64,000 bases of DNA, from positions 2,666,001 through 2,730,000 of the forward strand of contig NC_015554.1 in NCBI RefSeq assembly GCF_000213655.1. The letters are read 5' to 3'. Shown piece by piece: positions 37,974 to 47,611 of the stretch (within the stretch, counting starts at the first letter, position 1; every line of letters starts with the position of its first letter). Source of the DNA: Alteromonas naphthalenivorans (lineage in GTDB: Bacteria; Pseudomonadota; Gammaproteobacteria; Enterobacterales; Alteromonadaceae). The notes beneath the pieces are model-generated. The model saw only the letters and a list, made by a program, of their open reading frames with translations. It made no database searches and was not told the DNA's origin. A program made the translations under genes and the position numbers.

Positions 37974-38354
37974 TTACTTTGCTTCAACAAAGCGTGTTTC
38001 TAAATAGCCGATAATCGCTTTAGAGTCGTATAGCCACTCAACGCCATCGTTATTTTCAATTCGAAGACATGGCGTTTGAATTTTTCCGCCGCCTTGTAAC
38101 AGCTCTTCTCTGTAAGGCGAACCTTCTGATACATTTCGCTTTTGAATAGGCAGATTATATTTGTACATTGCGCGGCGAGTTTTAATGCAAAAAGGGCAAC
38201 CAAAGAACTGGTATAAAGCCAAATTTTGGCTTTCCTCTGCCACTTGCACTTGTTGTTCTGGCGAACGTTTTAGTTTAGTGCCCCGGGTTATTACATCGAC
38301 AAATGCAATGATAGCCCCAAGTAAGTTGCGAATAAGGGTTATAAAGAATTTCAT
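37974..38354 (-). CDS. Glutaredoxin/GST N-terminal domain protein
   Basis: 126 residues. One N-terminal membrane-like stretch (ITLIRNLLGAIIAFVDVITR) precedes a thioredoxin-fold domain with the redox motif CPFCIKTRRAMYKYN (about residues 54-68), a cis-Pro region QTPCLRI and ending DSKAIIGYLETRF. The layout is like small membrane-bound glutaredoxin-GST proteins. It would exchange thiols with glutathione. It is convergent with selO, itself a redox-stress protein. Confidence 0.85.
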   Translation of the reverse strand: MKFFITLIRNLLGAIIAFVDVITRGTKLKRSPEQQVQVAEESQNLALYQFFGCPFCIKTRRAMYKYNLPIQKRNVSEGSPYREELLQGGGKIQTPCLRIENNDGVEWLYDSKAIIGYLETRFVEAK

Positions 38355-38564
38355 TTTACGGCTCTACTAACGAATGATGAAATAAAAAACGCGATTGTAC
38401 TACTTGGTGCCGCGCTTTGATAATTAAGATCATGAAATTTATTCATGTAGTGGTTGTGTCATCTGCTCATTGAAGAGGCTTTAAATTTTGGTACTTCAAT
38501 AAGCTGAGTTTTAAAATTTTTATGCATGCATGGTTTATGCTTTTACACATTTTGCATTAAACAC

Positions 38565-38602
38565 AAAAAAGCCCCGTTCTTCGCAAAGAAACGGGGCTTT
38601 TT
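38565..38602 (-). terminator. Intrinsic terminator after tRNA-Ser (works on both strands)
   Basis: AAAAAGCCCCGTT pairs with AACGGGGCTTTTT around TCTTCGCAAAGA. It lies 5 nt past the encoded CCA of tRNA-Ser. Confidence 0.92.
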
Positions 38603-38607
38603 CTATT

Positions 38608-38697
38608 TGGCGGAGAGAGAGGGATTCGAACCCTCGTTAGGTTTAACCCTAAACACACTTTCCAGGCGTGCGCCTTCAGCCACTCAGCCACCTCTCC
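38608..38697 (-). tRNA. tRNA-Ser(GGA)
   Basis: 90 nt on the minus strand beginning GGAGAGGTGGCTGAGTGGCT, with a long variable arm as in class II tRNAs. The anticodon loop CTGGAAA reads GGA. The T-loop GGTTCGAATCC is standard and CCA is encoded at 38610-38608. Confidence 0.96.
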
Positions 38698-38857
38698 AAA
38701 TTTTTGTGCTATTTGCGGTGAACGCAAATAACGAAATACTGCCAAAGCATTTGCCTAGAGCGCGCGTATAGTAGGTAAAGCGAGTGTCTTAATCAAGACG
38801 TTGCGCGAAAAAACACGCTAACTGCTGAATAATTACTCGTCTTTACCTTAATAAGCG

Positions 38858-39913
38858 TTATAGGCCGCCTTTTGCTTTTAGTTCTTCTGAGAAAGTGAGC
38901 ATACGATCGAGTGGGATTAAAGCGCCCTCACGCAGGCTGTCGTCAACGAAGATCTCATGGCCTTCATATGTAGCGCCTAATGAGGCTTTTATCGCCTCAA
39001 GGCCGTTCATGGCCATCCACGGGCAATGAGCGCAGCTCTTACACGTTGCGCCGTTTCCACCAGTCGGTGCTTCAATAAATGTTTTATTGGGCGTGAGTTG
39101 CTGCATTTTATAAAAAATGCCTTTATCGGTGGCCACAATGAAGGTGTCGTTGTCCATGGTTTGCGACGCTTTAATCAGTTGGCTAGTGGAGCCTACTGCG
39201 TCAGCCATGTCTACCACACTGGCAGGTGATTCAGGGTGAACCAATACTGCCGCGTTAGGATACAGTGCTTTCATGTCAGCCAGCTTCTGCGCTGAGAACT
39301 CATCATGAACAATACATTCGCCCTGCCACATCAACATTTCCGCGCCAGTTTGTTTGGCAATGTACGAGCCTAAGTGACGGTCAGGCCCCCAGATGATTTT
39401 TTTACCTTGGCTATCTAAGTGCTCAACTATCTCTAATGCAATACTTGAGGTCACTACCCAATCTGCTCGGGCTTTTACGGCAGCCGAAGTATTAGCATAA
39501 ACCACGACCGTGTGATCGGGGTGTGCATCACAAAACGCACTGAATTCTTCGATGGGACAACCAATATCCAGCGAACAGGTAGCTTCCAGAGTTGGCATTA
39601 ACACCGTTTTTTCTGGACTGAGTATTTTTGCTGTTTCCCCCATGAAGCGAACGCCCGCTACAATTAACGTTTGTTCTGCTGCATCACGACCAAAGCGTGC
39701 CATTTCTAACGAATCAGCAACACAACCACCAGTTTCTTCAGCTAATGCCTGAATTTCAGGATCGGTATAGTAATGCGCAACCAGCACAGCATTTCGCTGT
39801 TTAAGCAAAGATTTAATCTCAGCTTTAAGCGATGCTCTACGGGCATCTGATAATGGCTGCGGTTTAGCGGGAAAAGGATACTCTACCTGTTCCACTCGAA
39901 AGGCTACTGACAT
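38858..39913 (-). CDS. nadA: Quinolinate synthase A
   Basis: 351 residues from ATG 39913. It condenses iminoaspartate with dihydroxyacetone phosphate to quinolinate in NAD synthesis, using a [4Fe-4S] cluster. Seen motifs: [13 protein letters not shown], cysteine regions [12 protein letters not shown] and [12 protein letters not shown], and the C-terminal [13 protein letters not shown]. Start 39913 is preferred to the TTG at 39937 because AGG lies just upstream and the protein then has the normal length. Single gene. Confidence 0.96.
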   Translation of the reverse strand: MSVAFRVEQVEYPFPAKPQPLSDARRASLKAEIKSLLKQRNAVLVAHYYTDPEIQALAEETGGCVADSLEMARFGRDAAEQTLIVAGVRFMGETAKILSPEKTVLMPTLEATCSLDIGCPIEEFSAFCDAHPDHTVVVYANTSAAVKARADWVVTSSIALEIVEHLDSQGKKIIWGPDRHLGSYIAKQTGAEMLMWQGECIVHDEFSAQKLADMKALYPNAAVLVHPESPASVVDMADAVGSTSQLIKASQTMDNDTFIVATDKGIFYKMQQLTPNKTFIEAPTGGNGATCKSCAHCPWMAMNGLEAIKASLGATYEGHEIFVDDSLREGALIPLDRMLTFSEELKAKGGL

Positions 39914-40263
39914 TGACCTACATCTCGGTTGTGACAAGGGCGTGGATTATACCCAACTGTCATAAAAAATACATACTACTTAGTTAAGGATGATTGACCG
40001 ATTTTCAACCACATCATTCTAAAAAAGTGAATTACACATGGAATAAGTGCTAGTTGAGGATTAACACGAGCCGGTAACCCCATTTTTGCAGAATTGTTAG
40101 CAGCAGATAGCCTAACAGCGCTACGTTTCTTTTACTTGAATATTGTGTTCTGGAGCAACTTTGGCGCAGCACACTAATAGGTAGAAGGGAATTTTTGAAT
40201 ATATCGCTTTGGGAGTGATATTTTTTATGTAGTAAGCTTGGTAGAAAGCACTTTATGAAATGA
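39914..40263. other. Intergenic region
   Basis: 350 bases between nadA and the tRNA-Lys cluster. It presumably holds the nadA promoter and the trailer of the tRNA transcript. No clear terminator and no coding frame were found. Confidence 0.5.
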
Positions 40264-40339
40264 TGGTGGGTCGTGCTGGATTCGAACCAGCGACCAATTG
40301 ATTAAAAGTCAACTGCTCTACCAGCTGAGCTAACGACCC
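40264..40339 (-). tRNA. tRNA-Lys(TTT), third copy of the cluster
   Basis: 76 nt on the minus strand, GGGTCGTTAGCTCAGCTGGT at the 5' end, anticodon loop CTTTTAA (TTT), T-loop GGTTCGAATCC and encoded CCA. Identical to the two copies upstream. It is last in transcription order. Confidence 0.97.
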
Positions 40340-40434
40340 ATCAAATAACACATTTACTACTCACACATTTACAAATGAAACAATGAGCATACAAGCTGTT
40401 GGTATTAGCTTGATTGTACTTCGCTTTCAAATGA

Positions 40435-40510
40435 TGGTGGGTCGTGCTGGATTCGAACCAGCGACCAATTGATTAAAAGTCAACTGCTCTACCAGCTGAG
40501 CTAACGACCC
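40435..40510 (-). tRNA. tRNA-Lys(TTT), second copy of the cluster
   Basis: 76 nt, identical to the other two copies, including the encoded CCA. It is 95 nt upstream (in transcription) of the last copy, an unusually long spacer, and 24 nt downstream of the first. Confidence 0.97.
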
Positions 40511-40534
40511 GTCATTTGGAGCCAGGAGAAGAAT

Positions 40535-40610
40535 TGGTGGGTCGTGCTGGATTCGAACCAGCGACCAATTGATTAAAAGTCAACTGCTCTACCAGCTGAG
40601 CTAACGACCC
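40535..40610 (-). tRNA. tRNA-Lys(TTT), first copy of the cluster
   Basis: 76 nt, identical to the other two copies. A promoter lies directly upstream at 40652-40679, so the three genes probably form one transcript. Confidence 0.97.
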
Positions 40611-40651
40611 AATCTTTCCTGATGTTGCCTGTGTCTTGGCAACGGCGGCAT

Positions 40652-40679
40652 ATAATACTCAGATTTTTATCTGACGCAA
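40652..40679 (-). promoter_or_regulatory. Sigma-70 promoter of the tRNA-Lys cluster
   Basis: On the minus strand TTGCGT, 16 nt, then TATTAT. The -10 is followed by a G/C-rich stretch (GCCGCCG), typical of stable-RNA promoters under stringent control. Confidence 0.7.
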
Positions 40680-40912
40680 CCCAAAAGGCGTTTTTATTTT
40701 GATTTTTGTAGTAAAAAGCTTTCAACCGCTCAAAATCAACACAAATCGCGCATAATTCCTACCACAAAACCATTATAAAACTTTTTTAGACCGACAAAAT
40801 GTTACCGAATTAAGTCTAAAAAAATGCGTAGTTTTTGGAATTTCTTTAAAAATATACTTATAAATATTGTGTCTGGTTCAGTACAACAGAGGTATAAAAT
40901 TTCAAAGGGGTG

Positions 40913-40944
40913 AAAAAAAACCTCTCGTTAAGAGAGGTTTTTTT
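40913..40944 (-). terminator. Intrinsic terminator of the Tol-Pal operon
   Basis: AACCTCTC pairs with GAGAGGTT around GTTAA, flanked by A and T runs, starting 2 nt past the cpoB stop. Confidence 0.92.
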
Positions 40945-40945
40945 A

Positions 40946-41734
40946 TTATAGATTATTTAATCTAGATTCCGCTAACCGCTTTGCAGAAGAATTAGGGTAT
41001 TCGCTAATCACTTGCTGAAAGAAGTTTCGCGCTCCACTACTGTCGCCAGTGCGTTCGGCAATGACGCCTAACTTTAATAATGCATCCGGACGTTTCACTG
41101 AATCAGAAAAACGGTTCGATACAATATTAAACTGCTCAATAGCGTCATTCCATTGCTGTTTGTTAAACAACAGCTGTCCAAGCCAGTAGTGCGCATTTGG
41201 CGCATATTCGCTATTCGGAAATCGTTGTATGAATGACTGAAAAGCAGGAATGGCTTTATCGTATTCACGAGATTTCAGAATAAGATTAACAGCACTGTCG
41301 TATGCTTCGTCCTCACCCTCTTGTGGGGATGATGAGCTTGTAGAAGGGGTAACCCCTGCAGAATTGCTTTGCGAAGCGCCAGTACCACCTACGTTTGCCA
41401 AACCGCCTTGTTTAAGTGCCTCAACACGCTTATCTATCTCAAGGTACAATTCACGCTGACGTTCAAGCACCTTTTCCAGCTCGTTGGTGTTAACTTCAAC
41501 AGACCCTCGCAATTGGTCAACTTCGCTTTGCATGTTGTCCAATTGGGTTTGTAAACGGTGCTGCATTTCAGTTCGGCTTTTAACAATACGTTCTAAAACC
41601 GCAATACGCTGTTCTAGGTTGCTGCCGCCATTGGCATCTACCACTGGCGCCTGCGCGAAAGCTGAACTTGAAATAGCAAAGGCGGCACACAAGGTGACGC
41701 CTGCTTTAATAGTATTAATTGCTGTAAAAGCCAT
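40946..41734 (-). CDS. cpoB: Cell division coordinator CpoB (YbgF), Tol-Pal associated
   Basis: 262 residues. A signal peptide (cleavage after SSAFA) is followed by a trimerising coiled coil (about residues 38-115), an S/G-rich linker and three TPR units (from about 145: YDSAVNLILKSREYDKAIPAF, then YAPNAHYWLGQLLFNKQQW). It is periplasmic, and in E. coli it links PBP1B activity to Tol-mediated constriction. The ATG shares its A with the pal stop codon, so it is translationally coupled to pal. Confidence 0.95.
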   Translation of the reverse strand: MAFTAINTIKAGVTLCAAFAISSSAFAQAPVVDANGGSNLEQRIAVLERIVKSRTEMQHRLQTQLDNMQSEVDQLRGSVEVNTNELEKVLERQRELYLEIDKRVEALKQGGLANVGGTGASQSNSAGVTPSTSSSSPQEGEDEAYDSAVNLILKSREYDKAIPAFQSFIQRFPNSEYAPNAHYWLGQLLFNKQQWNDAIEQFNIVSNRFSDSVKRPDALLKLGVIAERTGDSSGARNFFQQVISEYPNSSAKRLAESRLNNL

Positions 41735-42300
41735 TATCGGTAAACAACCACTCCGCGACGATTTTGCGCGAATGCATATTCAGTTGAACCCATTACCGCA
41801 GATTTTTCTTCACCGTATGAAACAACCGTAATTTGACTGCTGCTTACACCAGCGTTCATTAGGTAAGTTTCAACAGACTGGGCACGACGCTCACCTAGTG
41901 CAATGTTGTACTCAGGCGTACCACGACTATCAGTGTGACCTTCAATAGTCACTTTCGTGCTAGGGTTTTTCACCAAGAACGCCGCGTGTTTATCAAGTAA
42001 ACGTTGGAATTCTGGCTTGATACTAGCGCGGTCAAAATCGAAGTAAACGGTTTGTTCGTTTTTCAGCGCTTCCATTTCTTGCTGAACCATTTCTTCTGAA
42101 CGCTTCATACGCTGAGCAGCTTCTGCTTCTACGCGCTGTGCTTCAGCTTGACGAGCATCTTGCTCTGCTTGTGCTTGTTCTTGTGCAAGACGGTTACGTT
42201 CAGCGGCTAGCTCTTCTTCGCTAGGGCCAGACGAACAAGCCATCATGGTCACCACTGGCAAGACGATAATGAAGCTCTTCATTAATTTATTCATTTGCAT
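41734..42300 (-). CDS. pal: Peptidoglycan-associated lipoprotein Pal
   Basis: 188 residues. Lipobox TMMAC at about residues 18-22, a long charged Glu/Ala/Gln-rich helix (about 28-75), then an OmpA-like peptidoglycan-binding domain (VYFDFDRASIKPEF, TIEGHTDSRGTPEYN, ALGERRAQSVETYL). It anchors the outer membrane to peptidoglycan and binds TolB. Two in-frame ATGs (42300 and 42294) are both compatible with the AAGGA and TAGG sites upstream. The helix is longer than in E. coli Pal. Confidence 0.97.
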   Translation of the reverse strand: MQMNKLMKSFIIVLPVVTMMACSSGPSEEELAAERNRLAQEQAQAEQDARQAEAQRVEAEAAQRMKRSEEMVQQEMEALKNEQTVYFDFDRASIKPEFQRLLDKHAAFLVKNPSTKVTIEGHTDSRGTPEYNIALGERRAQSVETYLMNAGVSSSQITVVSYGEEKSAVMGSTEYAFAQNRRGVVVYR

Positions 42301-42340
42301 CCTACTAATCCTTAAATGTTATTGTTTGATATTTCAATTG

Positions 42341-43696
42341 TTAGAACAAAAATGGTGACCAACTTGGCGATTTCACTTGCCCATCGGCTGCAGGTAATCT
42401 GGCTTTAAAGCGCCCATCAAGAGAAACAAGTGAAAGTACTTGTGTCCCTTCATGAAGGGTACTATAAATAATCATACTACCGTTAGGCGCTACACTAGGA
42501 GACTCATCCAAAAAGGTTCTTGTTAGTACCTGTGGAGAGCCACCGTCTAATGCCTGCTTAGCAATATGGTAGTTTCCATTGGTTTGATTAACCACTACCA
42601 TTTGCTTACCGTCGGGCGTTAATGTAGCACCCAAGTTCTGTTCGCCTACAAAAGTAACGCGTCTTACCTTTCTAGAATTTAAATTTACGCTATATATCTG
42701 GGGTTTACCACCCCGTTCAGAGCTAAAAATTAAACCACTACCATCAGGTAGCCATGAAGGCTCTGTATCGATAGCACGGTTGCGCGTTACTCTAGTCAAA
42801 TTTTTCGTAGCAAGATCCATAACATAGATCTCTGGGTTCCCATCTTTCGATAAAACCATTGCAAGTTGCTTGCCATCTGGTGAAAACGAGGGACTCCCAT
42901 TAATACCAGGAAAATCGGTTACGGTTGTACGTTTGCTAGTATAGATGTCTTGTATGAAGATTTGAGGTCTACGGTTTTCAAAACTTACGTACGCTAGCTT
43001 TTCACCGTCTGGTGACCAAACCGGAGACATCAATGGTTCAGGTGACGACAACAAGCGTGTTTCGTTCTCGCCATCATAATCTGAAATTACTAGTTGGTAT
43101 GGTTTTTCGTACGCATCTCTATCACGTACAATGACATAAGCAATACGGGTTAAGAATGCACCGCGAACACCTGTTAACTTTTCATACACGACATCACTAA
43201 TGCGATGTGCGTATTGCCTAAAGTCTCTAGGGCTAATAATAGATTGGCGCGCTGCTATTACATGTTCGTTACTTACAACTAACTCACCATTTTTTAATAC
43301 CTGAGACTGGCCACCGTCTAACTGCCCTTTTAGTACATCGACCAATTGGTAAGAAACTAAATATTTGTCCGTACCTTCAGGTTCAATACTACCGACCAAA
43401 ACGGTATCAACACCAAGAGACGCCCACGCAGAGTAATTAACCTCATCAGCGGTTTCAGGCATTTGTGGCATTTTACTTGTCGCAACGGGGCTAAATTTAC
43501 CACTGCGCATCAGGTCTGCCATGATGACTTCAGAAATATCGCTAGGCAATGTACCTGTACCTTTCCACTTAAACGGCACGACACCAATAGGTCGAGCGCT
43601 GTTTATGCCTTCAGTGATCACAATTTCTAATGTCGCGAACACCTTGGCACTAAATACCATCGCGATGGCGGCTATCCATAAACCTGTTTTCTTCAT
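42341..43696 (-). CDS. tolB: Tol-Pal system protein TolB
   Basis: 451 residues, as expected. A signal peptide (to about FAT, residue 22) precedes an N-terminal domain and a six-blade beta-propeller with repeats of the type [31 protein letters not shown] and [15 protein letters not shown]. It is periplasmic and shuttles between Pal and the TolA complex. It starts 4 nt after the tolA stop. Confidence 0.97.
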   Translation of the reverse strand: MKKTGLWIAAIAMVFSAKVFATLEIVITEGINSARPIGVVPFKWKGTGTLPSDISEVIMADLMRSGKFSPVATSKMPQMPETADEVNYSAWASLGVDTVLVGSIEPEGTDKYLVSYQLVDVLKGQLDGGQSQVLKNGELVVSNEHVIAARQSIISPRDFRQYAHRISDVVYEKLTGVRGAFLTRIAYVIVRDRDAYEKPYQLVISDYDGENETRLLSSPEPLMSPVWSPDGEKLAYVSFENRRPQIFIQDIYTSKRTTVTDFPGINGSPSFSPDGKQLAMVLSKDGNPEIYVMDLATKNLTRVTRNRAIDTEPSWLPDGSGLIFSSERGGKPQIYSVNLNSRKVRRVTFVGEQNLGATLTPDGKQMVVVNQTNGNYHIAKQALDGGSPQVLTRTFLDESPSVAPNGSMIIYSTLHEGTQVLSLVSLDGRFKARLPAADGQVKSPSWSPFLF

Positions 43697-43700
43697 TGCA

Positions 43701-44483
43701 CTACAGTTCCACTTTTAAGTTAATATCTTTTAGTTGCTCATAAACGTCGGGCGCATCTGAGACCGGCAGTTCTTCTGCGCGGCGTACGGCACTTTCTGCC
43801 GCTCTGCATAAGGCATCATGCCCGCCTAAGATACGTATGCTAGTCACATAACCTGTGGTAGCCAATTTGATATTCAATCTACATACCTTACCTTTGAAGC
43901 TGTCATCGTTGTACAAGTTCCGTTTTATCGTTTGCTGAATTAATGCGGTATAACGCTCTACCTCAGTCAAAACTTGTGCACCTCTTCGTTGTTGCTGAGC
44001 CGCTTGCTCTTGCGCAAGTTGCTCTTGCATAATTCTCTCCATCTCAGCATTTTCAGCGGCTTCTTTTTTCTTGCGCTCTGCATCGGCTTTCGCTTTTGCT
44101 TCACGTTCTTTGCGCTGTTGTTCCTTTTGCGCTGCCAACTGCTCTAGCTCTTTTTGACGTTTGAATTCTGCTTCTTCAGCTTGCTTCTTCTCTCTAGCCT
44201 GCTTAGCCTCTGCCGCTCGCTTACGCTTAGCTGCAGCAGCCTGCGCTTCCTTCTTCTTTCTTTGCGCTTCTGCCTCTCGTGCTTGCGCTTCTGCTTGTGC
44301 TTGTTCCCGTTTGGTATCGGCAATGGCTTGAGCATCAATAAAGGTAGCTTCAATAACCGGCGCATTAGTGGCCATTGTCGGCAAAGGAGAAGGTGAAAAG
44401 CTGACGCTAATTAGCAACACTGCAGCCACCACAAGGTGGAGTGCGATAGATTTATAAATGCCAACAGAACTTGCAGTCATCAA
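43701..44483 (-). CDS. tolA: Tol-Pal system protein TolA
   Basis: 260 residues, much shorter than E. coli TolA (421). One N-terminal membrane helix with the TolQ/R-contact His ([15 protein letters not shown], about residues 12-26), then a long helix rich in Ala, Lys, Glu and Gln (about 50-165), and a C-terminal domain ([33 protein letters not shown]). It spans the periplasm and transmits the proton-motive force. The short central helix is the only oddity. It starts 5 nt after tolR. Confidence 0.95.
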   Translation of the reverse strand: MMTASSVGIYKSIALHLVVAAVLLISVSFSPSPLPTMATNAPVIEATFIDAQAIADTKREQAQAEAQAREAEAQRKKKEAQAAAAKRKRAAEAKQAREKKQAEEAEFKRQKELEQLAAQKEQQRKEREAKAKADAERKKKEAAENAEMERIMQEQLAQEQAAQQQRRGAQVLTEVERYTALIQQTIKRNLYNDDSFKGKVCRLNIKLATTGYVTSIRILGGHDALCRAAESAVRRAEELPVSDAPDVYEQLKDINLKVEL

Positions 44484-44488
44484 TAAAC

Positions 44489-44914
44489 CTACTCTGGCTC
44501 AACGGGGTCTGTCATTAAACCTACAGAAGGCACGCCCGCGCCTTGCAATAACACCATAAGTTGAATGACTTCATTATAAGCAACTTGTCCATCTCCTTTT
44601 ACTACCACTGGCGTATTAGGATCTTTTTGTAGCTGAGCTTGTACTAAGGCTGCTAAGTCTTCTTGTTGCAGGGGCGACTCTTGGTCGTCTCCCACATTAA
44701 GAAAATAGCGACCTTTAACGTCTACTGACGCAATAATAGGTGGATTATCTTCTTGCTCAATAGGATTCGCACTCGCTTTAGGTAAATCAACTTTAACCCC
44801 TTGCGAAATTAGCGGAGCCGTTACCATAAAGATAATCAGTAGCACCAACATTACATCGATGTAGGGCACTACGTTAATTTCAGAAACCGGCCTACGGCGC
44901 TTTCTTACATACAT
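44489..44914 (-). CDS. tolR: Tol-Pal system protein TolR
   Basis: 141 residues of the ExbD/TolR family: a cytoplasmic basic start (MYVRKRRRPVSEINVVPYID), one membrane helix VMLVLLIIFMVTAPL with the proton-relay Asp just before it (about D20), then a periplasmic domain. It forms the stator with TolQ. It lies between tolQ and tolA in the usual order. Confidence 0.96.
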   Translation of the reverse strand: MYVRKRRRPVSEINVVPYIDVMLVLLIIFMVTAPLISQGVKVDLPKASANPIEQEDNPPIIASVDVKGRYFLNVGDDQESPLQQEDLAALVQAQLQKDPNTPVVVKGDGQVAYNEVIQLMVLLQGAGVPSVGLMTDPVEPE

Positions 44915-44962
44915 AATAATTCCTCTCTCACCAGTGAATTAAGCTCGCATCAATGTTCGCAT

Positions 44963-45655
44963 TTACGCTTGCGGCTGCTGAGCTTGACCAGATACTGCCT
45001 GACGGTGAAGAATGGCAGAAAACTCTTCCATAAAGTTACCGTAACTGTTTTCCAATTTTTCAACTTGGTGACTAAAACGGTTATACGCAATAACCGCAGG
45101 AATGGCCGCAAATAAGCCAATAGCTGTTGCAATAAGCGCTTCAGCGATACCTGGTGCAACCATGGCTAGCGTAGCTTGTTGTACTTCCCCTAGCGCGATA
45201 AAGGCGTTCATGATCCCCCAAACCGTACCAAATAGGCCGATATACGGGCTAATTGAACCAGCTGTTGCTAGAAACGGGAGTCGGCTTTCTAGTTCTTCTA
45301 CTTGGCGAGACATTGTTACCCGCATTGAGCGATAAGTACCGTCTACAATAGCATTGGTGCCGGTATTTGATTTGCGTAAGCGGACAAATTCTTTGAAGCC
45401 GGCACAAAAGATAGTGCCGATACCTGATAAGTTAGGGCGAGCAGATAGCTCTTGATAAAGTCGATTTAAATCAGCACCTGACCAAAACTTATCTTCAAAC
45501 TGACGCATCTCTTCTCGTGCACTTGAAAGCGCCTTACTACGCTGAAAGATAAATGTCCAAGAGGCAACTGATACGCCTAATAAAAGCAACATAACAAGTT
45601 GAACAATAAAGCTGGCCTGCAAAAATAGGCCGATAAAAGTAAGATCAGATGACAC
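44963..45655 (-). CDS. tolQ: Tol-Pal system protein TolQ
   Basis: 230 residues of the MotA/TolQ/ExbB family, with three membrane helices (about 12-35, 135-160 and 170-195) and the conserved stretch [20 protein letters not shown]. With TolR it forms the proton channel that drives TolA. Its start overlaps the end of ybgC by 11 bp, so translation is coupled. Confidence 0.96.
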   Translation of the reverse strand: MSSDLTFIGLFLQASFIVQLVMLLLLGVSVASWTFIFQRSKALSSAREEMRQFEDKFWSGADLNRLYQELSARPNLSGIGTIFCAGFKEFVRLRKSNTGTNAIVDGTYRSMRVTMSRQVEELESRLPFLATAGSISPYIGLFGTVWGIMNAFIALGEVQQATLAMVAPGIAEALIATAIGLFAAIPAVIAYNRFSHQVEKLENSYGNFMEEFSAILHRQAVSGQAQQPQA

Positions 45656-46043
45656 GCGTTATTTCCCCTAACAATGTACGTGGTAGTCGTCTAGGCTTCA
45701 TAGTATCTAGACTGACACAAGCAACTTGAATATCGGCAGATACCAAAGTTACATCTTGTTTATTTTTAATGGTTTGTTGAAACGTCATACTCGCACCTTT
45801 CAATTCTACAACCTGCGTTTCAATACTCAACAGATCATTGAATCGAGCAGGCGCATAGTTATGCATTTCAACGCGTTTGACGACAAAAGCGACCGATTGT
45901 TCCATTAATCTATCTTGTTCGAAGCCAAGGGCTCTAAGCCACTCGGTTCTTGCCCTTTCCATAAACTTGAGGTAGTTGGCATAATAAACAATGCCACCTG
46001 CATCGGTATCTTCGTAATACACTCTTACTTGGTGTAAATGCAT
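45645..46043 (-). CDS. ybgC: Tol-Pal associated acyl-CoA thioesterase YbgC
   Basis: 132 residues of the hot-dog 4-hydroxybenzoyl-CoA thioesterase family. The motif [19 protein letters not shown] (about residues 8-26) carries the catalytic Asp. ATG 46043 is chosen over the 46073 ATG because the family begins directly before VRVYYEDTD, though the ribosome site (GAAAGA) is weak. YbgC hydrolyses short-chain acyl-CoA and is the first gene of the Tol-Pal operon. Confidence 0.94.
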   Translation of the reverse strand: MHLHQVRVYYEDTDAGGIVYYANYLKFMERARTEWLRALGFEQDRLMEQSVAFVVKRVEMHNYAPARFNDLLSIETQVVELKGASMTFQQTIKNKQDVTLVSADIQVACVSLDTMKPRRLPRTLLGEITRVI

Positions 46044-46240
46044 AAATATTCTTTCACCGTCAATAAAATTCATCGATAATCAAGGTAATTGGCTGCATAT
46101 CATTAACTCAACTTACCACAACCACCCCTCTCAACCTCAGCTACGTAGAGCGTTTAGCTGTTTTTAAAGATAAAATGATAAACTATTAACACCCTCGCAA
46201 CACATTAGTTTTTCTAAGGCTAAAAAACAATTTTACTCAA

Positions 46241-46268
46241 TTGCAAGAATACTAACTAAGCCTATAAT
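46241..46268 (+). promoter_or_regulatory. Sigma-70 promoter of the candidate sRNA
   Basis: TTGCAA at 46241-46246, 16 nt, then a perfect TATAAT at 46263-46268. It points right, into a region with no ORF and opposite to both neighbouring genes. Confidence 0.7.
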
Positions 46269-46274
46269 ACGCAG

Positions 46275-46407
46275 CATCAGTCCTACAGAGCGTAATGGTG
46301 TATCACACGGTTATGCAAGAGTTTTTCTCCTGTTAGACATGAGTTCCCTGGATTTATTTCCTTTAACACTTGTTGTTTTGGCCCGTTCATTGAGCGGGCT
46401 TTTTTTT
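46275..46407 (+). ncRNA. Candidate small RNA with intrinsic terminator
   Basis: The predicted transcript starts about 7 nt after the TATAAT and ends at a strong terminator: GCCCGTTC and GAGCGGGC (46381-46399, 8 bp with one G-U, 3-nt loop) followed by eight T (46400-46407). That makes about 133 nt. No start codon with a ribosome site and reading frame is inside. A U-rich stretch before the terminator (TTGTTGTTTTG) would suit Hfq binding. It does not match any sRNA I recall. It is antisense to neither neighbour. Confidence 0.6.
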
Positions 46408-46500
46408 GCCTGAAGAAAAGTGATGTACATAGCAGATATAAGTGCATTGAGTATGAGCAAACGTAAGGTCTGCCCACACAACCATGCATACAGTGGACAG

Positions 46501-47505
46501 TTAAGCTGAAGGCGTGAAGCCAAAATGAAGATACGCCCGCTGTGACACTATACGTCCACGTGGAGTACGCTGCAGGAAGCCTTGCTGAATAAGAAAGGGT
46601 TCTATTACATCTTCAATGGTTTCTTTCTCTTCACCAATTGCCGCTGCTAAGTTGTCTAGCCCTACTGGGCCGCCATCAAATTTCTCTATAATGGCACAAA
46701 GCAATTTCCGATCCATGTAATCGAAACCTTCTTTGTCTACATCTAGCATATCCAATGCCTTTGCAGCGGTTTCAACACCTACCGTACCATCAGATTTAAT
46801 TTCAGCGTAATCTCGAACTCGTCGCAATAGCCTGTTTGCAATACGCGGTGTACCTCTAGAGCGACGTGCAATTTCTTGAGCGCCTTCTGAACTCATATCC
46901 AAATTTAAGTAACTCGCACTACGAGCCACAATGGTGGTAAGGTCTTTAACCGAATAAAACTCTAATCGTTGAACTATCCCAAACCGGTCACGCAATGGCG
47001 AGGTAAGCGAACCTGCCCGCGTTGTAGCACCAACGAGTGTGAAGGGAGGTAAATCTAGCTTAATAGAACGAGCAGCAGGCCCCTCGCCTATCATGATGTC
47101 TAATTGATAGTCTTCCATCGCCGGATACAGAATTTCTTCCACTACAGGGCTTAATCGATGAATTTCATCTATAAAAAGCACATCGTTGCGTTCAAGGTTA
47201 GTCAGCAATGCAGCTAGGTCACCAGCCTTTTCAAGTACCGGCCCTGAGGTGGTTTTAATACTGACATCCATCTCGTTCGCCACAATATTTGCTAGCGTAG
47301 TTTTACCTAGCCCAGGCGGACCAAATATTAATAAGTGATCGAGAGCATCGTCACGCTTTCTAGCTGCCTGAATGAAGATTTCCATCTGCTCACATACGTG
47401 AGGCTGGCCTGTGTAATCATCAAGCATTTTGGGGCGAATAGCACGGTCGATAACTTCATCTTCGGTACTCGCATCAGGCGTAATCAGTCTGTCAGCTTCT
47501 ATCAT
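46501..47505 (-). CDS. ruvB: Holliday junction branch migration helicase RuvB
   Basis: 334 residues. AAA+ ATPase with Walker [10 protein letters not shown] (about residues 64-72), Walker [10 protein letters not shown], sensor 1 [19 protein letters not shown], the arginine finger in [15 protein letters not shown] and a C-terminal winged helix ([11 protein letters not shown]). It forms hexameric rings that pull DNA through the RuvA-junction complex. It follows ruvA with about 100 nt between. Confidence 0.98.
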   Translation of the reverse strand: MIEADRLITPDASTEDEVIDRAIRPKMLDDYTGQPHVCEQMEIFIQAARKRDDALDHLLIFGPPGLGKTTLANIVANEMDVSIKTTSGPVLEKAGDLAALLTNLERNDVLFIDEIHRLSPVVEEILYPAMEDYQLDIMIGEGPAARSIKLDLPPFTLVGATTRAGSLTSPLRDRFGIVQRLEFYSVKDLTTIVARSASYLNLDMSSEGAQEIARRSRGTPRIANRLLRRVRDYAEIKSDGTVGVETAAKALDMLDVDKEGFDYMDRKLLCAIIEKFDGGPVGLDNLAAAIGEEKETIEDVIEPFLIQQGFLQRTPRGRIVSQRAYLHFGFTPSA

Positions 47506-47611
47506 TATGGCTCTGCTTTAGTGTAAATCGGCAACGTTGCTCTATCATTCTTGGCATATTGAGCTTTGGCTCATTTTAGCCTTAGCTTATTCTGGCCTTG
47601 CGTAACTAGGT

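Larger units (their letters stand above)
40611..40945. other. Intergenic region upstream of the tRNA-Lys cluster
   Basis: 335 bases holding the tRNA promoter (40652-40679) and, at its far end, the terminator of the Tol-Pal operon (40913-40944). The AT-rich middle shows no gene. Confidence 0.6.
46044..46500. other. Intergenic region containing a candidate sRNA
   Basis: 457 bases between ruvB and ybgC. It contains the ybgC-tol promoter region and, on the plus strand, a strong promoter and terminator pair (46241-46407). Apart from short frames without coding character, no protein gene was seen. Confidence 0.65.

Noticed and set aside
38608..40610. tRNA genes as integration sites of a genomic island
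   Set aside because: No integrase, no direct repeat of a tRNA 3' end and ordinary housekeeping genes on both sides.
44144..44396. ORFs in other frames inside tolA
   Set aside because: They are long open frames caused by the repetitive Ala/Lys/Glu codons of tolA, with no start signals or family pattern.
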